41,510 bases of DNA from Insolitispirillum peregrinum (GCF_042665255.1 NZ_JBHTCD010000039.1); one strand, 5' to 3'; numbered from the stretch's first letter, positions 14,702-21,905 are shown. Numbers and translations are program-made. Notes: generated by a model from the letters alone, not told the origin.

Positions 14702-15165
14702 ACACGGCGGGCCATATCCCGGATGTCCCTGTCTATCAGGTGCCGGGTGAACACGTATCTCCACAGGCTGCCCATCATGCTTGTGGGCTTCGATCCGGCA
14801 CCCAAATAGATCCCGAAAACAAGCTCATTCCTGTAGTTGAAGCCCATCGTCATTTCCCAATGCAGGCGCAACCCCTGCACCAGACCGCCATCCAGACGTG
14901 CCGCAACCTCCAGTGGGCCGGTAAATGCGACGTATGGAGAGCGGGGGCCTGTCAAATGCCCCGCACAAGAAGCGTAACTCTTGAAGCCAGATTGATTCAG
15001 GGCATCGACCAAAGGCTTGATCTTTCGCTCGATTGGTCTGGATTGCCACCGCAGGGAAAGCGGGCCAGTCAACGGCGGCGGAGGGGAATTTTCGATCTTG
15101 CGGATAAAGCCTTCCAGCTCAACGGCCAGAGCAGCATCAATTTCGAGGTCAATCAACATGCGCAT
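14665..15165 (-). CDS. Hypothetical protein with SCAGH motif, 166 aa
   Basis: GAGGGAAG precedes the ATG at 15165. The centre reads KPLVDALNQSGFKSYASCAG then H and PYVAFTGP, a pattern (long helix, then Ser-Cys-x-Gly-His, then a strand) that looks like a small enzyme or metal-binding fold, but no family is recognised with confidence. No signal peptide is visible. It is the last gene of a four-gene leftward unit starting at 16888, 12 bp after the preceding stop. Confidence 0.62.
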   Translation of the reverse strand: MRMLIDLEIDAALAVELEGFIRKIENSPPPPLTGPLSLRWQSRPIERKIKPLVDALNQSGFKSYASCAGHLTGPRSPYVAFTGPLEVAARLDGGLVQGLRLHWEMTMGFNYRNELVFGIYLGAGSKPTSMMGSLWRYVFTRHLIDRDIRDMARRVQRHACISAITL

Positions 15166-15177
15166 ATCAATCTTCCC

Positions 15178-15678
15178 TCAATGGTAATTGGGGCCGATAT
15201 AGAGTAAGCACCCTTTGACACCCTGTTCTCTTGCTTCGTCGAGCATGTCTATTGCCTTATATGCAAGGCCTGCCTCATCCAAAACATCCATCAAGGCCTC
15301 TTTCTTCTTTGAGGCTTCTTCTGATTTATCGCATGAAATCAGGAGGCCAGATTGCGAGGATGCATCTGGGGCAATGATGGAATGGGACGTCTTTACTCCC
15401 GCCGCTCGGAAAGCATCAACAAGTCCCAGCGAATAGACGACAGTTTTTGCCCCAAAAGTACCCACGACCAATGGCGATATGGCCTCTTTCCCCTTTTCGG
15501 CGGCAACCCGAAGAGCTTTTGCCTGTGCCTCTGGGAATATTCCGGCCAATACCTCTTCTGCCTGAAGCCGGGCGCGGTGCTCTTCCCGCCAGGCAAAAAA
15601 GCCAGGAATGAACGCCAGTGCAGCACTGGCGGAGATGGCTGCAATCAGCAGTGCGGCAGAGCTTGTCTTGTTTTTCAT
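15178..15678 (-). CDS. Membrane-anchored hypothetical protein, 166 aa
   Basis: The first 30 residues form a signal anchor: MKNK, then a hydrophobic Ala/Ile-rich stretch ending in FIPGFFAW. The remainder, probably outside the cytoplasmic membrane, has alternating helices and strands and two well separated cysteines (LISCDKS and KGCLLYIGP) that could form a disulfide. The family is not recognised. The start overlaps the stop of the upstream gene as ATGA, so it is translated with the preceding exported protein. Possible partners in an envelope complex of the element. Confidence 0.65.
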   Translation of the reverse strand: MKNKTSSAALLIAAISASAALAFIPGFFAWREEHRARLQAEEVLAGIFPEAQAKALRVAAEKGKEAISPLVVGTFGAKTVVYSLGLVDAFRAAGVKTSHSIIAPDASSQSGLLISCDKSEEASKKKEALMDVLDEAGLAYKAIDMLDEAREQGVKGCLLYIGPNYH

Positions 15679-16199
15679 GGCTGTTCTCCGGTTTCTTTTG
15701 TGTCCAGCGTCCAGTCACCATTGAGCCTGATGGTGACAACGGTTTCCGGCTTGATGGTTTCCATCGGCAGTCCAATGGTTCCCCTGGCGTCGGCAATGGT
15801 GCCAAGGCAATGCAGCCCGTTCCTGTCCACGAACGCATTTTCATTCATGGCGAGGGCCATGCTCTGGCTCGAATCGAATGGCTGAACTCTGGTGACGCAG
15901 ATTTCTTGCCGCATTGCATCCGGTCTGGTCGGAAAGGCAGTGGCAGAGACAAGACTGTTAAACGGGAGCCTGATCAGATTGTCCGGGGAGCTGACGGTAT
16001 TGAGCGTCCGCAAGGTCACCTGATTACCCTTAACCGTCTCGATAACGGCAAAGACCTGAGATGATGCCGGGATCAGGGTACGCCAGCGATCCAGATCACT
16101 CTCTCGCGAGGCAAGGGCAATCGGCCCGAGCAGGATCACTCCGACCATGGCCGCCACGCCTGACAGCCGCAGCCCCTTCGCAACACGCTGTCTCGTCAT
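15675..16199 (-). CDS. Exported or membrane-anchored hypothetical protein, 174 aa
   Basis: The start at 16199 is chosen because GGAGAG lies upstream and the ATG overlaps the stop of the previous gene; an in-frame start five codons earlier is not supported. Residues about 10-30 are hydrophobic (LSGVAAMVGVILLGPIALAS), a signal peptide or anchor. The rest is beta-rich (VFAVIETVKGNQVTLRTL), with two cysteines (QEICVT and GLHCLG). The family is not recognised. Tail and head overlaps on both sides place it firmly inside the four-gene operon. Confidence 0.68.
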   Translation of the reverse strand: MTRQRVAKGLRLSGVAAMVGVILLGPIALASRESDLDRWRTLIPASSQVFAVIETVKGNQVTLRTLNTVSSPDNLIRLPFNSLVSATAFPTRPDAMRQEICVTRVQPFDSSQSMALAMNENAFVDRNGLHCLGTIADARGTIGLPMETIKPETVVTIRLNGDWTLDTKETGEQP

Positions 16200-16888
16200 G
16201 GCTTCTCTCCCCACAGTCTTTGCACAGCCTGCGAGACGCCTTCACCGTCCTGCAGAGCGGCGAGGATATCTTCGAGTGACGGCGCGGCAGGTTCAGCCTG
16301 CTCGCCCCATGCCGCCTTGAAGGCTTCCACGGACACCTTCCCGGACAGCCACCGCTCAGGGTCGGCAATCCGCAGGCGTGGCCCGTCCTTCAGTCCATCG
16401 GGCAGGCACAGGGCTTGCCCGATGGTGATCAGGGCGCAAGTGCGCCCGTCGTGGACGGCATGCAAGGATGGGCCACGGGTCTTCGACGCATGCACCAGGG
16501 CAACCGACGCTCCGGCCTGAAAGTACAGGCTGAAAGCCGCTGCAAGATCGCAGGGGCGGCTGTGATGAGGACGCCAGACATGGACGATATCCCCACGCGG
16601 CTGCATGTCCGGCAGCCCGAGAGCGACCAGAAGCTGATCCACCTTGGCCGTAGAGAGCGCGGCGTGCCCCGACAGCCAGCGGCTGAGGTTGCTTGCGTCA
16701 ACGTCGAAGCCAGACTGACGGGCTTGACGGACAAATGGCCGGATGCCGCCGAACAGGCCGCAGGCAGCCCGCAAGGCATGCCGTCTGGCTCCGGCAATGT
16801 CAGCATCCAGCAGGGTGCCGCGAGACAGCGCAAGGCGCACCAGCTCGATGAGCTGGGCCTTGCTGAGGGAGGTGAGGTCAAGCATCAT
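16196..16888 (-). CDS. Hypothetical protein with possible HTH region, 230 aa
   Basis: This is the first gene of the four-gene leftward operon. Residues about 40-100 (GFDVDASNLSRWLSGHAALS then TAKVDQLLVALGL) read like a lambda-repressor-type helix-turn-helix that would bind DNA. The C-terminal part, with ASVALVHASKTRGPS and ALITIGQALCLPDGL, is probably a separate beta-rich sensing or binding domain. A GGGGTGGA site precedes two adjacent ATG codons; either could be used. A regulator controlling the downstream envelope proteins is plausible. The family is not recognised with certainty. Confidence 0.65.
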   Translation of the reverse strand: MMLDLTSLSKAQLIELVRLALSRGTLLDADIAGARRHALRAACGLFGGIRPFVRQARQSGFDVDASNLSRWLSGHAALSTAKVDQLLVALGLPDMQPRGDIVHVWRPHHSRPCDLAAAFSLYFQAGASVALVHASKTRGPSLHAVHDGRTCALITIGQALCLPDGLKDGPRLRIADPERWLSGKVSVEAFKAAWGEQAEPAAPSLEDILAALQDGEGVSQAVQRLWGEKP

Positions 16889-16897
16889 TCCACCCCA

Positions 16898-17188
16898 TCA
16901 GCCAGATGTGCTATGGACGTTTGCCGGAAATTTTAACGTCGCTATAGATGCATCTGCTTTTTCGACTAGATGGCAGTATTCACCAAATCCACTTTTTAAG
17001 AGAAAGCTGCCATTTTCTTCTTCATATTTGTTTATTTTTTCTTCATCGGTTACGAACACATCCCTGTCTCCGATTGTGAAAAATCCAAGTCGTTTTGATG
17101 GGCATGCATCCAATATCTTTTGGAGCTTTTTCAGCCATTTTATTTCTTCTTCTGTCGCATGGGCCGATGCCCATATTTTATGTGTCAT
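16898..17188 (-). CDS. Small AT-rich hypothetical protein, 96 aa
   Basis: An excellent GGAGATGGA ribosome site lies directly before the ATG at 17188. The protein is charged, with a lysine-rich middle (EEEIKWLKKLQKILDACPSK) and FFTIGDRDVFVTDEEKI, and is clearly lower in GC than its neighbours, a sign of separate acquisition. No domain is recognised. A hairpin (17200-17217) stands immediately upstream of the ribosome site and could influence translation. The gene is nine bases upstream of the four-gene operon and may be co-transcribed with it. Confidence 0.65.
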   Translation of the reverse strand: MTHKIWASAHATEEEIKWLKKLQKILDACPSKRLGFFTIGDRDVFVTDEEKINKYEEENGSFLLKSGFGEYCHLVEKADASIATLKFPANVHSTSG

Positions 17189-17199
17189 TCCATCTCCTT

Positions 17200-17217
17200 C
17201 AGCCGCTCAAAAGCGGC
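17200..17217. promoter_or_regulatory. Hairpin upstream of the 96-aa gene
   Basis: AGCCGCT and AGCGGCT form a 7-bp stem around AAAA. On the minus strand it stands just before the GGAG ribosome site of the gene starting at 17188. No T-run follows on that strand, so a translational or mRNA-stability role is as likely as termination. Confidence 0.5.
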
Positions 17218-17284
17218 TCGTTTACTTTTTGGTAGATACCTGCGCCGTGGTGATGGCGGGCAGATCGGCGTGATTTGCCTCACA

Positions 17285-17614
17285 TCATCGCCCCCCATAG
17301 GCAGCATTGAGCGCATTCCGCACGGCGGCTCGCTGCTCTCTCAGCCTTTGCCATTCTGCGAACAGACGTTTTTCCTTGTTCATCGCCCTTTTCAATGTCT
17401 GCGGGGTGACGTTAGGTCTTCTCGACAGCGCCTCAAGCACCTCGGAAGCGCGACGGTGCTCACCGAAGGCGTGATACTCCCGGTCACTCAGCACCGCCGC
17501 CCGCACCTCCAGCAATTCCTCTTCGGTGAACAGGCGGGCGATGTCCTCACACGCCAACAGCTGGCGCGCCACCTGGGCCAATTCGTCCTTCGACAGGTCT
17601 TCGATCATGATCAT
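17285..17614 (-). CDS. Hypothetical protein, 109 aa, paralogue of the next gene upstream
   Basis: The protein is helical and rich in Arg, Glu and Ala, with AAVLSDREYHAFGEHRRASE and FAEWQRLREQRAAVRNALNA. It shares with the 110-residue gene at 17627 the motifs DLSKDEL, ASEVLEALSRRPNV, KRAMNKE and RLFAEWQRLREQRAAV. The matching DNA over the last 120 bases is nearly identical, so the two genes arose by tandem duplication. AAGGAG precedes the ATG. The family is unknown; a helical adaptor or nucleic-acid-binding protein is possible. Their spacing (12 bp) indicates co-expression. Confidence 0.68.
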   Translation of the reverse strand: MIMIEDLSKDELAQVARQLLACEDIARLFTEEELLEVRAAVLSDREYHAFGEHRRASEVLEALSRRPNVTPQTLKRAMNKEKRLFAEWQRLREQRAAVRNALNAAYGGR

Positions 17615-17626
17615 CGCTCTCGCTCC

Positions 17627-17959
17627 TTACGGGCACTCCATCATCCGGTCGAAGGCCGCATTGCGCGCATCCAGCACGGCGGCCCGTTGCTCTCTCAGCC
17701 TTTGCCATTCTGCAAACAGGCGTTCTTCCTTATTCATCGCTCGCTTCCATGTTTGTTCGTTGACGTTAGGTTTTCTCGACAGCGCCTCAAGCACCTCGGA
17801 AGCGCGGCTGCACGCGAGCCAGGCACGATCCACCCGGCCACGCAGCACCGCCGCCCGCACATCGAGCAAATCCCATTCGGTGATCGGTCGGACGATCTGC
17901 TTGCGCTCCAGCTCGACCAGCTCTTCTTTCGACAAATCCTGAACCGTGATCATGATCAT
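17627..17959 (-). CDS. Hypothetical protein, 110 aa, tandem paralogue
   Basis: This is the upstream copy of the pair. The C-terminal half (SEVLEALSRKPNVNEQTWKR and FAEWQRLREQRAAVLDARNA) closely matches its neighbour. The N-terminal half differs more (VELERKQIVRPITEWDLLDV), so the two copies have probably diverged in what they bind. AAGGAG precedes the start, and the start overlaps the end of the upstream 93-residue reading frame as ATGA. No domain is recognised. Confidence 0.68.
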   Translation of the reverse strand: MIMITVQDLSKEELVELERKQIVRPITEWDLLDVRAAVLRGRVDRAWLACSRASEVLEALSRKPNVNEQTWKRAMNKEERLFAEWQRLREQRAAVLDARNAAFDRMMECP

Positions 17960-18237
17960 CGCTCCTTACGGGCACTTTCCGGGGTGATGTCCTCGACATC
18001 ACCCGCTGCCGTAGGCATCGGTGGGGAGGGGCGGTCAATGGGCAGGGGCCGGGCGGGGTAGCTCCCGAAAATCGTCAGATTTTTGGGGCATCCCGGCCCC
18101 TGACGGCGCTTGCGCCGCTTGCCATTGACGGCACCGGGGCGAAGCCCCTTTCTGTCCGCGAATGCGGGCAGAGCTTTCCCTGACCATTTCCAGTGGCGAC
18201 ATGCGGTTCTGCGTTGCAGGGAGATTGCACGATCCAT
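17956..18237 (-). CDS. Small basic protein following the replication gene, 93 aa
   Basis: An AGGGAGGG ribosome site stands five bases before the ATG at 18237, 11 bp after the replication protein stop, and the stop overlaps the next gene start. These features favour a real gene although the amino-acid composition (Arg, Lys, Pro and Gly-rich, with GKRRKRRQGPGCPKNLTIFG) is unusual. If translated, it is a basic protein that may bind nucleic acid. The alternative is that this segment is an untranslated spacer or part of an origin. Confidence 0.5.
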   Translation of the reverse strand: MDRAISLQRRTACRHWKWSGKALPAFADRKGLRPGAVNGKRRKRRQGPGCPKNLTIFGSYPARPLPIDRPSPPMPTAAGDVEDITPESARKER

Positions 18238-18248
18238 TTTTGCCCTCC

Positions 18249-19010
18249 CTATGCGGCATGTCGGGTGATTGCAGGGTGATGCCCCCTGAAAACAACTCTG
18301 GCTCCGGGGCCGACAAGCTGCTGTGCTGCCCGGCTGAGTGGCCCGGCAAACCTCTGCTCGATCCAGTCGCAGTGCATGCGACTTGGGGCGGTAACGATCA
18401 GCCGGTTGCCTGCCTGCGTGACCGAAGTCAGAGTTTCGACCCACAGGCGGATGGCCGTCTCGTCCATCTCCAACCCCAGAACATCCCGCAAAGCATCCTT
18501 CAGCTCTGCCTGCTCGGAGGCTGGCAACGGAGCCTCCGCCTCGCGTGCGGGCGCGTTAGGTTTGTTTATTTTTTTATTCTCTAAGTTCGGTGGACAGTTT
18601 TGACCGCCTTCCGGGGACAGGTTTGTCCCCCTTTGCGGACAATTCTGACCGCCTTTCTCCGGGCGAAGGGGGACAACCTTGTCCGCCTTCTCGCGAGCTT
18701 CGCAGGCCCGCAAAACAGAGGCTTCGGTGGGGGAGTAAACGGTGTTGTGCCTCACCCCGTTCCCGCGCTGGACATCGAACCAGCCGCGTTCCTCAAGCTC
18801 ACGCACAGCGCGCTGGATGGTCTTCACGCTTTTGCCGGTCGCGTCGGCAATGGTCTGATAGGACGGCCACGCCTTCTCGGTGTGCCCGTTCATGTGGGTG
18901 GTGATGACGTACAGAGCCACCGTTTTCGCGCAATCGCTCAGGCTGCCATCGCAGCTCAACGCTTGCAGCCATTGCAGCTTCACTTCGCGGAAGGGGCGAC
19001 GATCACTCAT
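18249..19010 (-). CDS. Winged-helix plus DnaA-N-like plasmid replication protein
   Basis: With the ATG at 19010 (GGGAGG upstream) the protein has 253 residues. Residues 20-100 form a helix-turn-helix domain (AWPSYQTIADATGKSVKTIQ, then RAVRELEERGWF), as in replication initiators and primosome-type proteins of plasmids and integrative elements. A flexible linker with repeated GGQNCP motifs follows. The C-terminal part (about 160-250: IRLWVETLTSVTQ, RLIVTAPSRMHCDWIEQRFA) resembles the DnaA N-terminal domain, which binds replicative helicase. It probably starts replication of the element. It heads a leftward operon ending near 17285. Confidence 0.7.
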   Translation of the reverse strand: MSDRRPFREVKLQWLQALSCDGSLSDCAKTVALYVITTHMNGHTEKAWPSYQTIADATGKSVKTIQRAVRELEERGWFDVQRGNGVRHNTVYSPTEASVLRACEAREKADKVVPLRPEKGGQNCPQRGTNLSPEGGQNCPPNLENKKINKPNAPAREAEAPLPASEQAELKDALRDVLGLEMDETAIRLWVETLTSVTQAGNRLIVTAPSRMHCDWIEQRFAGPLSRAAQQLVGPGARVVFRGHHPAITRHAA

Positions 19011-19130
19011 GGCCGACCTCCCGTGATCAGGAGGGAAGCCCGTAATGGTTGAATTTCTTTTTTTTGCGGGAAAAGCAGCGCCGAAAGGCCGGACGCAATT
19101 TTTTGCAGAAAAGGCCCTTTCGATTCGCAT

Positions 19131-19163
19131 TTTATCCGGCAACGGATTGCCCGCCCGGATAAA
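19131..19163. repeat. Inverted repeat in the replication-gene leader
   Basis: TTTATCCGG and CCGGATAAA pair perfectly over 9 bp with a 15-base loop. It lies 120 to 150 bp upstream of the replication gene start, within an AT-rich stretch that contains TATATA runs. It could be an mRNA structure that takes part in copy control, or an operator. Confidence 0.55.
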
Positions 19164-19383
19164 TTGCTAATTAGTGGAGCAACCCCCGAAGATATATAGA
19201 TAAATCCCCGTTTCAGGGTTTCGCGACCAGCACCGGGGTTGGTCGATGACAAGTAAACAGCCTCGATCCGAGACTGTCTTACAACGTGGTGTAATACAAA
19301 AATAGACATGGCAGCCCTCCTTGCGGATGGTTGCGAGGTCAGAAAAAAGGCAGCAGAAATCCGCTCGGAAACTTGTATTTCCG

Positions 19384-19412
19384 TTGACTTGAGCGTCAGT
19401 GGCCGGTACAAA
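19384..19412 (+). promoter_or_regulatory. Plus-strand promoter opposite the replication leader
   Basis: TTGACT (19384-19389), a 17-bp spacer and TACAAA (19407-19412) give a good sigma-70-type promoter. The predicted start lies near 19419, about 50 bases before a strong terminator. No coding frame of useful size lies between, which points to a short RNA product. Confidence 0.5.
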
Positions 19413-19418
19413 GGACTT

Positions 19419-19470
19419 GCTTACGTTCTTTTGTGACCGGCCGCTTTCTTTCGGGAGAGCGGCCTTTTTT
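19419..19470 (+). ncRNA. Candidate ~50-nt antisense/small RNA
   Basis: A promoter at 19384-19412 and an intrinsic terminator ending at 19470 bound a transcript of roughly 50 bases, with a short single-stranded head and a terminator stem. It runs opposite to the replication gene, in the region where its mRNA leader is expected. This is the layout of antisense copy-control RNAs such as the ctRNA of alphaproteobacterial plasmids. Existence and target are inferred. Confidence 0.38.
19439..19470 (+). terminator. Intrinsic terminator with T6
   Basis: GGCCGCT (19439-19445) and AGCGGCC (19458-19464) pair, extended inwards by G-U pairs, and six T residues follow directly. This is a canonical Rho-independent terminator on the plus strand. 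It probably lies at or near the right border of the mobile region. Confidence 0.82.
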
Positions 19471-19537
19471 ATGCCCCGTAACTACTCCTGGGTAGGCTAC
19501 ACCCTATTGCACTGTGCTGAGTGGTGTGGTACCACAA

Positions 19538-19562
19538 TGCTGGATTCGGGGAAAATCCAGCA
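19538..19562. repeat. Intergenic hairpin near the element-chromosome junction
   Basis: TGCTGGATT and AATCCAGCA form a perfect 9-bp stem with a 7-base loop. It is one of several palindromes in the 400-bp gap between the terminator at 19470 and the next gene. No gene is seen in this gap. Confidence 0.6.
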
Positions 19563-19576
19563 CACAATGCGCTAGA

Positions 19577-19619
19577 GCATTGTGCGAAAAGTGGGAACCG
19601 CTTTTCGTAAAAACAATGC
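19577..19619. repeat. Dispersed alphaproteobacterial palindrome (RIME-like)
   Basis: GCATTGT pairs with ACAATGC, and inside it CGAAAAG pairs with CTTTTCG, around GTGGGAACCG-type bases. The AGAGCAT, CGAAAAGTGGGAACCG and TTTTCG pattern is a well-known type of dispersed intergenic repeat in alphaproteobacteria. Another member with GAGCATTT ends lies at 28030. Confidence 0.68.
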
Positions 19620-19638
19620 GACAGAACAAAAGATTAGA

Positions 19639-19672
19639 GCAGCGTGCCTGCTTCCGGTTTAACGCACGCTGC
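19639..19672. repeat. Dispersed palindrome, second type
   Basis: GCAGCGTGC and GCACGCTGC pair over 9 bp. The 17 bases TCCGGTTTAACGCACGC (19653-19669) recur on the other strand at 40251-40267, so the element is repeated in this genome. It is adjacent to the RIME-like palindrome. Confidence 0.65.
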
Positions 19673-19698
19673 CCTAAGGTATAGTACGTTTTATGGCC

Positions 19699-19732
19699 CC
19701 CCTGCACGGCGTCGTGTGATGCCGTGCAGGGG
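19699..19732. repeat. Perfect 12-bp inverted repeat
   Basis: CCCCTGCACGGC and GCCGTGCAGGGG pair without mismatch around a 10-base loop. The function is unknown. There is no T-run on either side. Together with the other repeats it fills the gene-free stretch 19471-19874. Confidence 0.7.
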
Positions 19733-19821
19733 ATCAGCCTTGGTGTGGACCGTCTGCATCACGGCGCGAAAGATGACCTCACCGGGGGCTGTCCTTTGGT
19801 GATTCCGCAACAGGCAAAGGT

Positions 19822-19840
19822 CCCGGCATCCCGTGCCGGG
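19822..19840 (+). terminator. Short hairpin before the polysaccharide deacetylase gene
   Basis: CCCGGCA and TGCCGGG pair around TCCCG and are followed by CCTTTGCTC. This looks like a terminator remnant or leader hairpin. A GTG at 19833 lies inside it and is therefore an unlikely start for the following gene. Confidence 0.5.
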
Positions 19841-19874
19841 CCTTTGCTCTGAGCACAGCAAGGCGAGGCAGAGC

Positions 19875-21905
19875 GTGGCTTTCTCTTTGAAATCCCTGCT
19901 GAAAGGCAAGAAGAAAGACCCGGCAGACGCGATGGGTGAACTGGACGATGATCCGTTCGCCCGCGCCTCCGAGGAAATTCCTGCCATGGAAGCCGAACGC
20001 CTGGAGCGGGCGAAAAACAAACGCAAGACGCCTCCGCTGGCTCGCATGATGGAAAAGATGACCGCTGCCTTGCCTTTTCTGCGGAAAGGCAAAAAGGACA
20101 GCGGGCCGGTCGTTGACCCGTTCGACAATCCGGAACTGATGGCCCTGATTGCCTCGGAAGTGGCGGCCATCCCCTTGCCCGAAGAAGTCGCCAGCGAGGA
20201 GCCCCAACCCGCTGCCCCGAAAGCCAAGCCTGCGCCCGAGCCGGTCGTGGCCACTCCTCCGCCCCCGCCAGAAGAGCCGGAGGAGGAAGAGCCTGACCTG
20301 GAAGACGAACTGTCTCCCCAGCCGCCCCAGCCCGAGCGGGAATACGGGAGCCTGCCAAACTTCGCAATGCCTGACCCCATGAAGAACTCGATACGGTACG
20401 AGGGGGATGAAGACGGATTTGGCGGGCCGTCGTTGGGAGGGATCGATGACGATGATCGAGCTGCGGGGACCATGAGTGCCGACCGGAAAGAACAGATGAA
20501 AAAGGTCGCCATGATCGCTGCGGCCGGACTGGCCGGGGTTGCTGTGGTCGGGGGCGGCCTGTGGATGGTGCTGGGGGATGAAAAGTCCCCGGCGACCTCG
20601 ATGGCAGCCTCGGGCAGTGTCATTGGGGGCGGTACGCAGGGGCAGGGGACTCCGGCTGCCGATGATGGCGCGTCCGCGTCCCGGATGCCTTCGGGCAAGG
20701 GTTTGTCCGGCGACAAGATTTCGATGGCGTTGCCTCCTCCGCCCGCCATGCCGGATGCGCCTGCCGAAGCCGCCACCGAGAAGTCGGCATCGCGTCGCCC
20801 CTGGCTGACCGGCGGTGACGCTGCCGCGCCGGAGACGCCACCTGCGGCCCCGGCGGCGGCAACGCCAGAGCCCCCGGCGCAACCCCCGGCGCAACCGGCA
20901 GCTCAGGCTGCGGCCACTCCGCCGCCTGCCACCGCACCTGTCGCCCCGCAGACCGCGGACCCGGCCTCTGCGGCGGCGTCTGGCGGCAACATGCAGGTTG
21001 CGCTGGCGCCGTTGCCCAAAATGCCCGAGGTCAAGCAACCGACCCAGCCGAATGGCAAGGACCCGGTTCCTTCCTACGAGGCCCTGCCCAAGCCTGCGCA
21101 GCCTGCGGCGGCCCTGACGCCGGCCCCGGCCAAGGATCTGGTGCGCCAGTCTCCGCTCGGGATGCTGCCGGTTCGTGCCGCCGACGGGCGTGCCGCCTGG
21201 CAGGCCTATGCCCGCCCGTTCACCACCCAGACCAATACCCCCCGGGTGGCGCTGGTGGTGGTCGGTCTGGGAATGAACCCCGAGGCGACCAGTGCCGCCA
21301 TCACCAGCCTGCCCGCCGACGTGACGCTGGCCTTCAGCCCCTATGCCCCCAAGCTGTCCGAGCAGATGGCCGCCGCCCGTGCCGCGGGCCATGAAGTCCT
21401 GCTCGACCTGCCGATGGAGCCGGACACCTTCCCGGCGCAGGACCCCGGCCCGCTGGCCATGCTCAGCAGCCTGCCCGCCAGTGACAACATCACCCGGCTG
21501 GAAACGGCGCTGGGACGCGGGAATGGCTATACCGGGGTGATCAGCCGCATGGGCAGCAGGTTTACCGCCGTGCCGCAAAGCCTGCGCCCGGTTCTCGAAG
21601 CCCTGAGCAGTCGGGGTCTGCTGTATGTCAGCTCCACGCCGTCGGATGCTCTGGCGGCCAACGTTGATCTGCCGTTGCCGATGGCCGAGGCCTTGATTGC
21701 CATTGATGACCGCCCCTTCCGCGATGCCATCGACAGCCGGTTGCAGTATCTGACCGATGTCGCCAAAAGCCGGGGAACGGTGGTGGCCGTCCTGCACACC
21801 TATCCGCTGTCGTTCCACCGGGTGGTCAACTGGGCCAACGGCCTGAGTGCGAAGGGGATTTCCCTCGCCCCGGTTTCGGCGGCGGTCAGTGGCTCGCAAG
21901 GGTAA
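19875..21905 (+). CDS. Divergent polysaccharide deacetylase with long N-terminal extension
   Basis: The GTG at 19875, after GAGG, is chosen because earlier starts lie in a hairpin; the protein then has 676 residues. Residues 1-205 are acidic and Pro/Ala-rich, and residues about 210-233 form a membrane segment (VAMIAAAGLAGVAVVGGGLW). A long Pro/Ala-rich linker leads to the C-terminal domain (from about 456: RVALVVVGLGM, DVTLAFSPYAP, GHEVLLDLPMEP). That domain is the YibQ/DUF610 family, related to polysaccharide deacetylases. The enzyme part should be periplasmic. In many alphaproteobacteria this gene stands between a carboxy-terminal protease gene and rppH; here rppH follows and the left neighbour is missing. 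Confidence 0.85.
   Translation: MAFSLKSLLKGKKKDPADAMGELDDDPFARASEEIPAMEAERLERAKNKRKTPPLARMMEKMTAALPFLRKGKKDSGPVVDPFDNPELMALIASEVAAIPLPEEVASEEPQPAAPKAKPAPEPVVATPPPPPEEPEEEEPDLEDELSPQPPQPEREYGSLPNFAMPDPMKNSIRYEGDEDGFGGPSLGGIDDDDRAAGTMSADRKEQMKKVAMIAAAGLAGVAVVGGGLWMVLGDEKSPATSMAASGSVIGGGTQGQGTPAADDGASASRMPSGKGLSGDKISMALPPPPAMPDAPAEAATEKSASRRPWLTGGDAAAPETPPAAPAAATPEPPAQPPAQPAAQAAATPPPATAPVAPQTADPASAAASGGNMQVALAPLPKMPEVKQPTQPNGKDPVPSYEALPKPAQPAAALTPAPAKDLVRQSPLGMLPVRAADGRAAWQAYARPFTTQTNTPRVALVVVGLGMNPEATSAAITSLPADVTLAFSPYAPKLSEQMAAARAAGHEVLLDLPMEPDTFPAQDPGPLAMLSSLPASDNITRLETALGRGNGYTGVISRMGSRFTAVPQSLRPVLEALSSRGLLYVSSTPSDALAANVDLPLPMAEALIAIDDRPFRDAIDSRLQYLTDVAKSRGTVVAVLHTYPLSFHRVVNWANGLSAKGISLAPVSAAVSGSQG

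Noticed and set aside
19007..19411. Minus-strand frame of 134 codons upstream of the replication gene
   Set aside because: It overlaps the replication gene start, lacks a ribosome site, and crosses an AT-rich leader with hairpins; a non-coding leader is more likely.
19471..19874. A tRNA gene at the element border
   Set aside because: No cloverleaf, T-loop or anticodon stem could be found; the hairpins here are simple palindromes.
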